A DNA stretch of 64,000 nucleotides from Betaproteobacteria bacterium (GCA_016720425.1 JADKKQ010000007.1:1-64000); one strand, 5' to 3'; shown: positions 1 through 8,415, counted from the stretch's first letter. Numbers and translations are program-made. Notes: generated by a model from the letters alone, not told the origin.

Positions 1-555
1 CGACGCGCGGCCGATCGTGCACTGGATGATGCCGCCCTTGTCGGTGCGGTACTGGACCTGGCCGGCCTTGGCGTTCTTCACTGCCGTGACGACATCGGCG
101 TTCACCGTCCCGACCTTCGGGTTCGGCATCAGGCCGCGGGGGCCGAGGATCTGCCCCAGCTGGCCGACGACGCGCATCGCATCCGGTGACGCGATGACGA
201 TGTCGAATTCCATGAAGCCTTCCTTGACCTTGGCCGCGAGGTCGTCGAAGCCGACGATGTCGGCGCCGGCGGCCAGCGCGTCCTTGGCCTTGTCGCCCTG
301 GGCGAAGACGGCAACGCGGACGGTCTTGCCGGTGCCGGCGGGAAGCACCACGGAGCCCCGCACCGTCTGGTCGGACTTCTTCGCGTCGACGCCGAGATTC
401 ACGGCGACGTCCACCGACTCGTCGAACTTGGCGACGGCGGTTTCCTTGACGAGCTTCAGCGCCTCGTCGATCGGATAGCTCTTGCTGCGGTCCACCTGGC
501 CGCGGACCGTCTTCATGCGCTTGCTGAGCTTGGGGAGTCTCTGCTCGGAGGTCAT
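1..555 (-). CDS. rplA: 50S ribosomal protein L1 (C-terminus cut by window edge)
   Basis: L1 binds 23S rRNA at the L1 stalk and helps release deacylated tRNA. The visible 185 residues begin MTSEQRLPKLSKRMKTV and contain the typical L1 stretches SYPIDEALKLVKE, VDVAVNLGVDAKKSDQTVRG and ILGPRGLMPNPKVGTV. The family is about 230 residues, so roughly the last fifth lies outside the window. The start codon lies 2 nt downstream of the rplK stop, so the two are read as one operon (secE-nusG-rplK-rplA). L1 normally represses its own operon by binding a leader that mimics its rRNA site; I did not identify that leader here. Confidence 0.97.
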   Translation of the reverse strand, partial: MTSEQRLPKLSKRMKTVRGQVDRSKSYPIDEALKLVKETAVAKFDESVDVAVNLGVDAKKSDQTVRGSVVLPAGTGKTVRVAVFAQGDKAKDALAAGADIVGFDDLAAKVKEGFMEFDIVIASPDAMRVVGQLGQILGPRGLMPNPKVGTVNADVVTAVKNAKAGQVQYRTDKGGIIQCTIGRAS

Positions 556-557
556 GA

Positions 558-992
558 TCACTTCACCCCTTCAACGGTGATGCCCATGCTGCGGGCGCTG
601 CCGGCGATCGTGCGCACCGCCGCGTCCATGTCGGCCGCGGTGAGATCGGGCATCTTCGCCTTCGCGATCTCCTCGGCCTGGTCGCGGGTGAGCTTGCCGA
701 CCTTCTCGACGTGCGGCTTGCTGCTGCCCTTGTCGACCTTGGCGGCTTTCTTGATGAGCACCGTGGCGGGCGGCGTCTTCATCACGAAGGTGAAGCTCTT
801 GTCCGCGTACGCCGTGATCACCACCGGGATCGGGAGCCCCGGCTCCAGCTTCTGCGTCGCGGCGTTGAACGCCTTGCAGAATTCCATGATGTTGAGGCCG
901 CGCTGGCCGAGCGCGGGACCGATGGGCGGGCTGGGGTTCGCCTTTCCGGCCGGCACCTGCAACTTCACGAAGCCGACGATTTTCTTTGCCAT
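558..992 (-). CDS. rplK: 50S ribosomal protein L11
   Basis: L11 forms the GTPase-associated centre with 23S rRNA and is needed for factor binding and the stringent response. The full 144-residue protein starts MAKKIVGFVKLQVPAGKANP and has the N-terminal proline-rich motif PSPPIGPALGQRGLNIMEF and the C-terminal rRNA-binding domain ending ARSMGITVEGVK. Length and sequence are normal for the family. It lies 106 nt downstream of nusG and immediately upstream of rplA. Identification is certain. Confidence 0.98.
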   Translation of the reverse strand: MAKKIVGFVKLQVPAGKANPSPPIGPALGQRGLNIMEFCKAFNAATQKLEPGLPIPVVITAYADKSFTFVMKTPPATVLIKKAAKVDKGSSKPHVEKVGKLTRDQAEEIAKAKMPDLTAADMDAAVRTIAGSARSMGITVEGVK

Positions 993-1098
993 CTCACTCT
1001 CCTGTTGGGTGCAAACGGGCGCACGCGCCCTCCCCGTTCAACTGCCTGCGGCCAAGCGGCCGCGTTTGCCTTGCCCGCACGCCGCGGGACACTGCCGG

Positions 1099-1632
1099 TC
1101 AGGCCTTCTCGACCTGCGAAAAATCGAGCTCCACCGGCGTCGAGCGGCCGAATATCGTGACCGATACGCGCAGCTTGCTCTTCTCGTAATTGACGTCCTC
1201 GACGTTGCCGTGGAAGTCGGTGAACGGGCCTTCCTTGACCCGCACCGCCTCGCCGAACTCGAACAGCACCTTCGGCCGCGGCTTTTCGACGCCCTCCTGC
1301 ACCTGGCGCAGGATCGAGTCGACTTCCTTCTGCGTGATCGGCGACGGCTTGTTTGCCGTGCCGCCGACGAAGCCGGTGACCTTGGGCGTGCTCTTGACCA
1401 GGTGCCAGGAGTCGTCGGTCATCTCCATCTCGACCAGCACGTAGCCGGGGAAGAACTTGCGCTCGCTGATCGCCTTGGCGCCGTTCTTCATCTCGACCAC
1501 TTCCTCGACCGGGACCAGGATCTGCCCGAACTGCTCGGCGATGTCGGAGCGCTTGATGCGTTCCGTCAGCGCCCGCTGCACGCTCTTCTCGAAGCCCGAG
1601 TAGGCGTGCACGACATACCAGCGTTTGGTCAT
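1099..1632 (-). CDS. nusG: Transcription termination/antitermination factor NusG
   Basis: NusG binds RNA polymerase and couples it to Rho or to the ribosome. The 177-residue protein has the N-terminal NGN domain (KRWYVVHAYSGFEKSVQRAL, then FFPGYVLVEMEMTDDSWHLV) and a C-terminal KOW domain (VKEGPFTDFHGNVEDVN, ending VELDFSQVEKA). The ATG at 1632 overlaps the secE TGA by one base, so translation is probably coupled; a GTG one codon upstream is a less likely start. Gene order secE-nusG-rplK-rplA is the standard bacterial arrangement. Confidence 0.97.
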   Translation of the reverse strand: MTKRWYVVHAYSGFEKSVQRALTERIKRSDIAEQFGQILVPVEEVVEMKNGAKAISERKFFPGYVLVEMEMTDDSWHLVKSTPKVTGFVGGTANKPSPITQKEVDSILRQVQEGVEKPRPKVLFEFGEAVRVKEGPFTDFHGNVEDVNYEKSKLRVSVTIFGRSTPVELDFSQVEKA

Positions 1633-1979
1633 CACTCAGCCCGTCCGGTGAGAAGCTTCACGATCCATGCGAGCGTGGTGTCGACGGTGAACAGGAACAG
1701 CGCCATGACGACGACGAACGCGAACACGATCGCCGTGGTCTGGATCGTCTCCTTGCGCGTCGGCCACGTCACCCGTCCGGATTCCTGCCAGGCTTCCTGG
1801 GCGAAGGCGAAGAACTCCTTGCCGGGCGCCGAGAACCACGCGACCACCGCCGCTGCGCCGAGTCCGCCGAGGACCATGAGCACCCGGTAGAGCAGCGCCG
1901 CCTCGGCGAAGCGGTAGTAGGCGACGACACCGGCGAGGACGCAGCCGATGGCGACGGCGATTTTGATTTTGTCGATCAT
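1632..1979 (-). CDS. secE: Preprotein translocase subunit SecE
   Basis: SecE clamps SecY in the inner-membrane Sec translocon. The 115-residue protein has three predicted membrane segments: about residues 6-25, 30-48 and 86-108. The conserved amphipathic region (EAWQESGRVTWPTRKETIQTT) lies before the last one. The three-TM form matches the long proteobacterial SecE. It is followed directly by nusG with a one-base overlap and preceded by tRNA-Trp, as in other proteobacteria. Confidence 0.96.
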   Translation of the reverse strand: MIDKIKIAVAIGCVLAGVVAYYRFAEAALLYRVLMVLGGLGAAAVVAWFSAPGKEFFAFAQEAWQESGRVTWPTRKETIQTTAIVFAFVVVMALFLFTVDTTLAWIVKLLTGRAE

Positions 1980-1990
1980 GGCAGGTTTCG

Positions 1991-2148
1991 GGTATCAGAG
2001 GTCAGGTGACAGGAAACAGGAAACGGGTGAGCGATGCCGCAACCGGCGTCCCGGCGACCACTGCACCTGCCTTCCGGAATTTTCGAATACGCCTCTGCCT
2101 CGATGTTCATTTGCGTCCGCCACTCTCTGATACCTGACCTCTGATGCC
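1991..2148. repeat. Inverted repeat in the tRNA-Trp/secE spacer
   Basis: The 16-base arm GGTATCAGAGGTCAGG at 1991-2006 pairs with 2133-2148 with one mismatch, enclosing about 126 bases. Related degenerate words built on TCAGGGATCAG and its complement fill the arms. The same word family recurs in the trp-tuf and gly-tyr spacers, so this belongs to a dispersed intergenic repeat family. In the RNA it would form a long hairpin between tRNA-Trp and secE. Confidence 0.8.
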
Positions 2149-2161
2149 CGATACCGGAAAG

Positions 2162-2237
2162 TGGCAGGCCAGGAGGGAATCGAACCCCCAACCTGCGGTT
2201 TTGGAGACCGCCGCTCTGCCAATTGAGCTACTGGCCT
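2162..2237 (-). tRNA. tRNA-Trp (CCA)
   Basis: The minus strand folds into a complete 76-nt cloverleaf. The acceptor stem is AGGCCAG paired with CTGGCCT, the D-arm is AGCTCAATTGGCAGAGC, the anticodon stem GCGGT encloses CTCCAAA with anticodon CCA, and the T-arm is GGGGGTTCGATTCCCTC. The discriminator base is G and CCA is encoded. It lies between tuf and secE, the usual place for tRNA-Trp in beta- and gammaproteobacteria. Confidence 0.97.
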
Positions 2238-2239
2238 TC

Positions 2240-2341
2240 TCAGGGATCAGGTATCAGAGGTCAGGGATCAGAGAAACCGTCGGCGCGCGCGCCCGGTTTT
2301 TCGTACCCTTGTTCTGACCTTTTCCGATACCTGATCCCTGA
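2240..2341. repeat. Inverted repeat in the tuf/tRNA-Trp spacer
   Basis: The 16-base arm TCAGGGATCAGGTATC at 2240-2255 is matched perfectly by its reverse complement at 2326-2341. It fills the spacer between the tuf stop and tRNA-Trp, starting only 3 nt upstream of the mature tRNA 5' end. No U-tract follows either arm in the tuf direction, so it is not a standard terminator. It may mark an RNA processing site, which is my inference. Confidence 0.85.
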
Positions 2342-2354
2342 ACTCTGTTCCCTG

Positions 2355-3545
<1,191 letters not shown>

Positions 3546-3605
3546 CGCATGACTCCTTCAGACTTCGTTGCTCAATCGATCCGTCGATCACGACCCGTGA
3601 GACTC

Positions 3606-3680
<75 letters not shown>

Positions 3681-3685
3681 TGCAA

Positions 3686-3741
3686 CGGGCTGCTGCAAAC
3701 GCGCCATTCGCCCGGCCCGGCAACGCGCTTGCAGCAACCCG
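3686..3741. repeat. Inverted repeat in the tRNA-Gly/tRNA-Thr spacer
   Basis: The 18-base arm at 3686-3703 (CGGGCTGCTGCAAACGCG) pairs with 3724-3741 at 16 of 18 positions, leaving a 20-base loop. Its sequence is unlike the TCAGGGATCAG family in the other spacers, yet it again places a strong hairpin directly next to a tRNA end. Confidence 0.7.
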
Positions 3742-3817
3742 CGAACCACACCGCCAACCCGCCGGCCAGCGGCCGGCACTGCCTCGTTTCCCCGGCCCCC
3801 GTTCCGGCCGGTCGCGC

Positions 3818-3891
3818 TGGAGCGGGTGAAGGGAATCGAACCCTCGTCGTAAGCTTGGAAGGCTTCTGCTCTACCATTGAGCTACACCCGC
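3818..3891 (-). tRNA. tRNA-Gly (TCC)
   Basis: The minus strand gives a complete 74-nt tRNA: acceptor GCGGGTG/CACCCGC, D-arm AGCTCAATGGTAGAGC, anticodon loop with TCC, and T-arm GAGGGTTCGATTCCCTT. The discriminator is T and CCA is encoded. It is the second tRNA of the Tyr-Gly-Thr-tuf transcript. Confidence 0.97.
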
Positions 3892-3910
3892 GTGTCAGGT
3901 GACAGGGAAC

Positions 3911-3990
3911 AGGCAACAGGGATCAGAGAAAGACCCGGCACCGACCCGGCCGCGACGCGCGGTCCTGGTTCCATCTGATTCCTGTTGCCT
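3911..3990. repeat. Inverted repeat in the tRNA-Tyr/tRNA-Gly spacer
   Basis: The 17-base arm AGGCAACAGGGATCAGA at 3911-3927 pairs with 3974-3990 with one mismatch. Words such as CAGGTGACAGGGAACAGG (3896-3913) also appear beside secE, which ties this spacer to the same repeat family. Confidence 0.8.
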
Positions 3991-4008
3991 GACTCCTGAT
4001 CCCTGAAA

Positions 4009-4093
<85 letters not shown>

Positions 4094-4105
4094 GGAAAAC
4101 TCGCA

Positions 4106-4135
4106 ATTCTAGCGTTTTGCGCGCTGCAATGTCAA
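4106..4135 (-). promoter_or_regulatory. Sigma-70 promoter of the tRNA-tuf cluster
   Basis: On the minus strand a perfect -35 TTGACA (4135-4130) is followed after 18 bases by TAGAAT (4111-4106). The predicted start falls about 6 nt before the mature 5' end of tRNA-Tyr. This is a strong promoter, as expected for a tRNA-tuf operon. Confidence 0.75.
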
Positions 4136-4586
4136 TGACGGCCCTCGGGCGGTCGGCGCGCGGCAACGCCGCGGCGATGGCGGGCCGGCGTGAGCCATAA
4201 GCCATTGTTAATAATGGACTATTGCCGTCCGATGGCGCCGCCGAGACGCCGCCAAGCAGCAACAATCCGCGTCGATGGCGCGATTCCGGAAACCAAGCGT
4301 CTTCTTTCCCGGAGTTCGGGGGAACGCGTCGCGTGGCACCGCCGCCGGCCGCGGAAGCTGCGTCCCGCGTGCCCCTGCCGGACGTCGCTGTCGCCCCGGC
4401 GCATCGATGTCCCGGGCTCGCCGGCAAAGGGGTCGCCCGGGCAACCGGGCCGGCGGGCGGCCACGACGGAAAGCAAGGCCGCCTGGATCGGACCCCCGCA
4501 GTCGCCGTGTCGCTTTCATCGTATTGACACACACCGCCGCTACCCTGACTCCCGGGCAACAAAGCCCTCGCCGGGGAATTGGGAGC
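4136..4586. other. Intergenic stretch without a supported gene
   Basis: Upstream of the tRNA promoter, about 450 bases hold no reading frame with a recognisable product or a good ribosome site. The open frames here are short or lack coding character. Nothing else was seen. Confidence 0.5.
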
Positions 4587-5072
4587 ATGAGCTTGGATGG
4601 CTGCAACCGCGGGATCGTTGCTGCGACGGCAGTTGGCCTCGCCCTGCTGGCGCCGATGCTTCATGGCGGAGACGCAATTGCTCAACACCCGGCACCGGAG
4701 CGTCAATGGATCGGTCGCCCGGCTTCGAACGGCATCGCCGACCATGCATCCGGCGCCGCCTCGAGGGCATCCGCAACCGACGACGGCATGGCCGACACGT
4801 CCACCGCATTGCCAGGGGCGCTCAGCGAGACGCCAGGCGAAGGCAGCGGCGTGCACGCGACACGGCTCGAGCGTGCGCTTCGCTCCCTATCGGATCCGAG
4901 CCAGGCTGAAGCCAACGACGTCTATTTCCTCGGGCTCGCAGTGGCCATCTATCTTGCGTGCCTGCTCGTTGCGGACCATCTCAATGCGTCCGGGAACCGA
5001 GACGATGTCGGAGCGCGGGGCCGTGGCGACGCCCCCGATCGTGCTCGAGGAGGCGCGGGCAAGCCAGGGTGA
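4587..5072 (+). CDS. Small exported protein of unknown function
   Basis: I do not recognise this 161-residue protein. From the ATG at 4587 it has a signal-peptide-like start (ATAVGLALLAPMLHGGDAIAQ, about residues 12-32). A Ser/Ala/Asp-rich low-complexity middle follows, then one hydrophobic segment (VYFLGLAVAIYLACLLVADHL, about 112-132) and a charged tail rich in Arg, Asp and Gly. It could be secreted with a C-terminal membrane anchor. A GGGG/GGGAG stretch precedes the ATG. Its third-position GC is lower than in neighbouring housekeeping genes, but codon choice still looks coding. It stands alone between the tRNA cluster and a convergent glycosyltransferase gene. Confidence 0.4.
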   Translation: MSLDGCNRGIVAATAVGLALLAPMLHGGDAIAQHPAPERQWIGRPASNGIADHASGAASRASATDDGMADTSTALPGALSETPGEGSGVHATRLERALRSLSDPSQAEANDVYFLGLAVAIYLACLLVADHLNASGNRDDVGARGRGDAPDRARGGAGKPG

Positions 5073-5297
5073 CCTGTCTGCCGGACGTGTCGAGTCCGAC
5101 GCCGAGCGCGAGCCGGGCAGCCGCATCGCTCGAAGTCGGTTCAAGCAGCCCCTTCCTCCCCTCCCCGCGGAACCGGGCCGCTGACCGACGGGAGTGTCGC
5201 GGTCATCGGTTCGCCCCGGCCTGCCGCCCCGGCACGAGAGAGTTCCGGCGGGCAGCGCGTTCAAATCATGCCGCCGGTGCTCGCGTCCACGCGGTCC

Positions 5298-6293
5298 TCA
5301 GCGCGGACGCAGGTTGCGGACGAATTGGTCGGTGGCGGCTTGCCATGAGTATTCCGCGGCATGTCGGCGTACGGTGTCCCGGTCGAGGTCGAGGGCAGCC
5401 AATGCGGCACCGCGCAGGTCCTCGGACATCATGCCGGTCGTTCCCTGGCGCACGACATCGACCGGGCCGGTCACCGGAAAGGCGGCCACCGGCGTCCCGC
5501 AGGCCATCGCCTCGATGAGCACGAGACCGAAGGTGTCGGTGCGGCTGGGAAAGATCAGCACGTCGGCATTCTGGTAGTACCAGGCGAGACCCTCTCCCGT
5601 CTTCATGCCGTGGAAGACCGCGGCCGGGAACCGACGCTGGAGTGCCGGCCGCGCCGGGCCGTCACCGACGACCCACTTGGTGCCGGGCAGGTCGAGCGCG
5701 AGGAAGGCCTCGATGTTCTTCTCTACCGCGACCCGGCCCACATACAGGAACACCGGGCCGGCGCCCTCGCCGGGTCCGCTGCGCCCCGGCTGAAACACAG
5801 CGGTATCGACGCCCCGGGACCAGCGAACGAGGTTGCGAAAGCCGCGGGCAGCCAAGCGACACTCGATGTCCTGCGTGCCAACCATCACCGCCGTTGCTGG
5901 ACCGTGAAAGCGCCTCAGCCAGGCATAGGTGACACCGACGGGCAACCGCGAGCGGGCGTGCACGTACTCGGGAAACTGGGTATGGTAGGCCGTGGTGAAG
6001 GGGCGGCGCGCGGCGATGCAGGCTCGCCGCGCTGCGATGCCCAATGGTCCTTCGGTGGCAATGTGCACTGCCTCGGGGTCGAACCGTCGAATCTGCTCGG
6101 CCACCGCCCTGCCCGGAAACATGGCCAGGCGAATGTCCGGGTAGGTGGGGCACGGCAGAGTCGAAAACTGCTGGGGCGAGATGACCCCTACATCGTGGCC
6201 GGTGCGCGTCAGCTCGGCGATCGTGTTGGTGAGGGTGACGACCACGCCGTTGATCTGCGGCGTCCAGGCATCGGTGACGATCAGGATCCGCAC
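5298..6293 (-). CDS. GT4-family glycosyltransferase, Agt/MgtA-like lipid glycosyltransferase
   Basis: This 331-residue GT-B enzyme has an N-terminal acceptor domain beginning RILIVTDAWTPQINGVV. The donor domain carries FLYVGRVAVEKNIEAFL, VGDGPARPALQ, and the sugar-nucleotide EX7E region FPSRTDTFGLVLIEAMACGTPVAA. Such proteins next to PlcP phospholipase (Agt in Agrobacterium and Mesorhizobium; MgtA elsewhere) make glycosyl- or glucuronosyl-diacylglycerol. Here it lies just downstream of a PlcP-like gene on the same strand, which supports that role. The GTG at 6293 is the preferred start because the conserved domain begins there; the frame stays open upstream to 6368. The 167-bp inverted-repeat element ends 8 nt before this start. 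The sugar donor is unknown. Confidence 0.8.
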   Translation of the reverse strand: MRILIVTDAWTPQINGVVVTLTNTIAELTRTGHDVGVISPQQFSTLPCPTYPDIRLAMFPGRAVAEQIRRFDPEAVHIATEGPLGIAARRACIAARRPFTTAYHTQFPEYVHARSRLPVGVTYAWLRRFHGPATAVMVGTQDIECRLAARGFRNLVRWSRGVDTAVFQPGRSGPGEGAGPVFLYVGRVAVEKNIEAFLALDLPGTKWVVGDGPARPALQRRFPAAVFHGMKTGEGLAWYYQNADVLIFPSRTDTFGLVLIEAMACGTPVAAFPVTGPVDVVRQGTTGMMSEDLRGAALAALDLDRDTVRRHAAEYSWQAATDQFVRNLRPR

Positions 6294-6300
6294 GCGGGGA

Positions 6301-6467
6301 CTCAGAGGCTGAGAGTTTTTCGGGCGTGCCCGGAGAGCGCGGCAGAAGGCGTCCGATCGAGGCGCCAAGCGCAGCCATAGCTCGGGCTATGGCGAGCATT
6401 GGCAACGACGAGCGGGCGCCTTATGGCGTGATGAGCGGGCATGATCGAGAGACTCTCAGCCTCTCAG
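6301..6467. repeat. 167-bp element with terminal inverted repeats (MITE/REP-like)
   Basis: The left end CTCAGAGGCTGAGAGT (6301-6316) matches the inverted right end CTGAGAGGCTGAGAGT (6467-6452) at all but one base. The similarity extends a few bases inward (TTTTTCG against CTCTCG). Inside is a perfect small hairpin, CCATAG-CTCGGG-CTATGG, near 6374-6391. The right end contains the stop codon of the plcP-like gene and the left end abuts the glycosyltransferase start, so the element exactly fills the spacer. There is no coding sequence. I infer an inserted non-autonomous element or a REP-type repeat. Confidence 0.65.
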
Positions 6468-7390
6468 ACATCGTCTGCGATTGCCCAGGCCGGCACCTGG
6501 GGGCGCATTTCCGCTGCGGCCTGCTGCTTGCCGGTCGCGGCCACGACGTCGTGCCAGTGCAGGATGGCGAGGCGGCCGTCCTCGTGTTCCACCAGCGCGC
6601 ACAGGCTCTCCACCCAATCGCCGTCATTGCAATAGAGGACGCCGTCGATCATGCGCATTTCCGGGTGGTGGATGTGTCCGCAGACGACGCCGTCGAGGCC
6701 GCGCTCCCGTGCCTCGCGGGCCACCGCCTCCTCGAACGCACAGATGTAGCTGACCGCGTTCTTCACCTTGTGCTTGAGGAACCGCGCAAGCGACCAGTAG
6801 GGAAGGCCCATCTTGGCGCGCAGGGCGTTGAAGTGCTGGTTCAGCTTCAGCACCAGGGTGTAGAGCAGGTCCCCAACCAGTGCCAGCCACCGAGCGCACT
6901 GGATGACGCCGTCGAAGAGATCGCCGTGGGTGACGAGCAGGCGCCGGCCGTCGGCGGTCTGGTGAATCGCTTCCGAGCGGATCGTGATGCCGCCGAATGC
7001 CAGTTCCAGAAAATGGCGCGCACCCTCGTCGTGGTTGCCCGGGATGTAGACTACCTCGGTGCCCTTCCGTGCCTTGCGCAGGATCTTCTGGATGACGTCG
7101 TTGTGCGACGGGTGCCAGTACCACCGGCGTTGCAGTTGCCAGCCGTCGATGATGTCGCCGACCAGATACAGGTATCGCGATTCGGTACGGCGGAGAAAGT
7201 CCAGCAGCGCCGACGCCTGGCATCCAGGGGTGCCGAGGTGGATATCCGAGATCCAGATGGCGCGGAAACGCAACGTGCATGGCGCAGCGCAACCGTCTGG
7301 CGGGACCTGTCTGCCGTAGGTTGCCAGCAGCGCGGCGAGAGGCGCCGGAAGATCGCCGGGGGGCTTCACGCTGGACATCGGGCGCGGCAT
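6464..7390 (-). CDS. plcP: PlcP-like metallophosphoesterase (LpxH/calcineurin family)
   Basis: The 308-residue protein is a calcineurin-like phosphoesterase. Its metal motifs are SDIHLGTPGCQ (D-x-H), YLVGDIIDGW (GD), IPGNHDEGARHF (GNHD), VTHGDLFDG and VVCGHIHHPEMR (GHxH). The words WYWHPSHNDVIQKILRKARKG and KHKVKNAVSYICAFE are those of rhizobial and marine PlcP, the diacylglycerol-forming phospholipase C used when phosphate is short. Relatives are often mislabelled UDP-2,3-diacylglucosamine pyrophosphatase. The ATG at 7390 lies 10 nt after the true end of the acyltransferase gene. A second ATG at 7378 is possible. An apparent fusion to that upstream gene is an artefact of a frameshift. The substrate is inferred from family and neighbours. 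Confidence 0.82.
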   Translation of the reverse strand: MPRPMSSVKPPGDLPAPLAALLATYGRQVPPDGCAAPCTLRFRAIWISDIHLGTPGCQASALLDFLRRTESRYLYLVGDIIDGWQLQRRWYWHPSHNDVIQKILRKARKGTEVVYIPGNHDEGARHFLELAFGGITIRSEAIHQTADGRRLLVTHGDLFDGVIQCARWLALVGDLLYTLVLKLNQHFNALRAKMGLPYWSLARFLKHKVKNAVSYICAFEEAVAREARERGLDGVVCGHIHHPEMRMIDGVLYCNDGDWVESLCALVEHEDGRLAILHWHDVVAATGKQQAAAEMRPQVPAWAIADDV

Positions 7391-7400
7391 CGGGTCTTGA

Positions 7401-8170
7401 TCAGGACGCCCCAAGGTAATGGCGGGCGTAGCGCGGCTCGACCCGCGCCAATGGCAGGAACACGAACAGATCCGCGGTATTGAAATCCGGGTCCCACGCG
7501 GGTTCACCGCCAATCCAGGCACCGAGTCGCAGATAGCCCTTGAGCAAAGAGGGGTGCGCACGGGTATGCCGCCGGCGGCAGGCACGTTCTCGTCGCGTGG
7601 CGACAGTCGGTGCCGGGGGAACACCCGGTACTCTATCGGGGCAAGGTGCCGTTGCCGCACGTGCTGGAAGACTCGCTGGGCATTGATTCCGCCGTCCTGC
7701 ATGCTGACCGACGCACAACCGATCAGGTAGTCGTAGCTGCGCTCGCGCATGAACTGCGCGAGTCCCTGCCACAGCAGCATGATCGCCGGGCCGCTGCGAT
7801 ACCGCGCATCGACACAGGCACGGCCGATTTCAACCATCCGTGGCCGAAGCATGAACAGGCGCGTGAGGTCGAACTCGGTGTCGGAGTAGAAGGTACCCAA
7901 TTGCCGGGCGCGGTCGGCGGTGAGAATCCGATACGTGCCGACAACCTCACCGGTAATGGAGTCGCTGACGATCAGGTGCTCGCACCACGGATCGAAGAAG
8001 TCCTCGTCCAGTCCGGGCTCGCGCCCTTTGACCTCGGCCCCCATTTCCTCGGCGAACACGCGGTAACGCAGCCGCTGCGCCGCGCGTACCTCAGAGGGCG
8101 ATTGCGCCAGCTCGACTCTCAGTTGCCGGTGCGGGCGGGCGACTGCAGCAGGGGACGTGGCGACGAACAT
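7401..8170 (-). pseudogene. olsB: OlsB-like acyl-ACP:ornithine N-acyltransferase, frameshifted
   Basis: Residues 1 to about 200 from the ATG at 8170 are a GNAT/hemolysin-type acyltransferase: AQRLRYRVFAEEMGAEVKG, DPWCEHLIVSDSITGEVVGTYRIL, MVEIGRACVDARYRSG and CASVSMQDGGINAQRVFQHV. OlsB makes lyso-ornithine lipid. The conserved end of the family (PSLLKGYLRLGAWIGG, DPDFNTADLFVFLP, EPRYARHYLGAS) is present but in a different frame, ending at a stop at 7401. The frame must change near 7551-7580, inside a GC-rich run, so a small indel has occurred there. Left uncorrected, translation runs into plcP and yields a false 568-residue fusion. The start has a strong site, GAGGAGAGACGC then ATG. The indel may be a real mutation or a sequencing error. 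Pho-box units lie 49-92 nt upstream. Confidence 0.82.
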
Positions 8171-8218
8171 GCGTCTCTCCTCATTGGTGGGTGATCACAC
8201 CGCGCGAGGCTAGCGCGC

Positions 8219-8262
8219 CATTGCGACGGCATTGTGAAGCGGGCGCAACAGTTCGATGACGG
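8219..8262 (-). promoter_or_regulatory. Putative PhoB-box array upstream of olsB-plcP-agt
   Basis: On the minus strand four 7-mers lie exactly 11 bp apart: CCGTCAT (8262), CTGTTGC (8251), GCTTCAC (8240) and CCGTCGC (8229). They are separated by 4-base spacers CGAA, GCCC, AATG and AATG. The first two make CCGTCATCGAACTGTTGC, about 13 of 18 positions of the Pho consensus CTGTCATAWAWCTGTCAY. The orientation matches the downstream gene. PhoB binds head-to-tail repeats with this period. Confidence 0.6.
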
Positions 8263-8330
8263 CCACCCGTGGCGAGGTCGCGGTGACCCGTGCCTCTGTC
8301 GCAGTGCTGCAACACGGCTGTGCGACGCTA

Positions 8331-8415
8331 CCCTCCTCGCTGCTGCACTTCCCTCCTCCTGTGAGCGGCAGCTTTGCCGGGCCGCACCCGCCTCCAGTGC
8401 GGCCCGCTTTTTTTG
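8331..8415 (+). ncRNA. Candidate small RNA with anti-Shine-Dalgarno motifs
   Basis: On the plus strand, CCCTCCTC (8331) and CCCTCCTCCT (8351) are followed by a small hairpin (CGGCA-GCTT-TGCCG, about 8366-8379) and then a perfect intrinsic terminator. No plus-strand gene precedes the terminator, so it should end an unannotated transcript of roughly 75-100 nt. Repeated CCUCC-type motifs before a terminator hairpin are typical of small RNAs that pair with ribosome binding sites. The 5' end is uncertain; a weak -10 (TACCCT near 8329) is the best I can see. No protein is encoded. Confidence 0.45.
8379..8414 (+). terminator. Intrinsic terminator without an upstream annotated gene
   Basis: A perfect 9-bp stem GGGCCGCAC (8379-8387) and GTGCGGCCC (8397-8405) with a 9-base loop is followed by GC and seven T on the plus strand. 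On the minus strand no T-tract follows, so it would not serve the convergent hydrolase gene ending at 8429. Confidence 0.75.

Noticed and set aside
6464..8170. A 568-residue acyltransferase-phosphoesterase fusion protein
   Set aside because: The conserved OlsB C-terminus is present in another frame and ends 10 nt before a good plcP start, so the fusion results from a frameshift.
8379..8414. Terminator of the alpha/beta hydrolase gene on the minus strand
   Set aside because: The T-tract follows the hairpin only on the plus strand; on the minus strand the hairpin is followed by GGCAAAGC.
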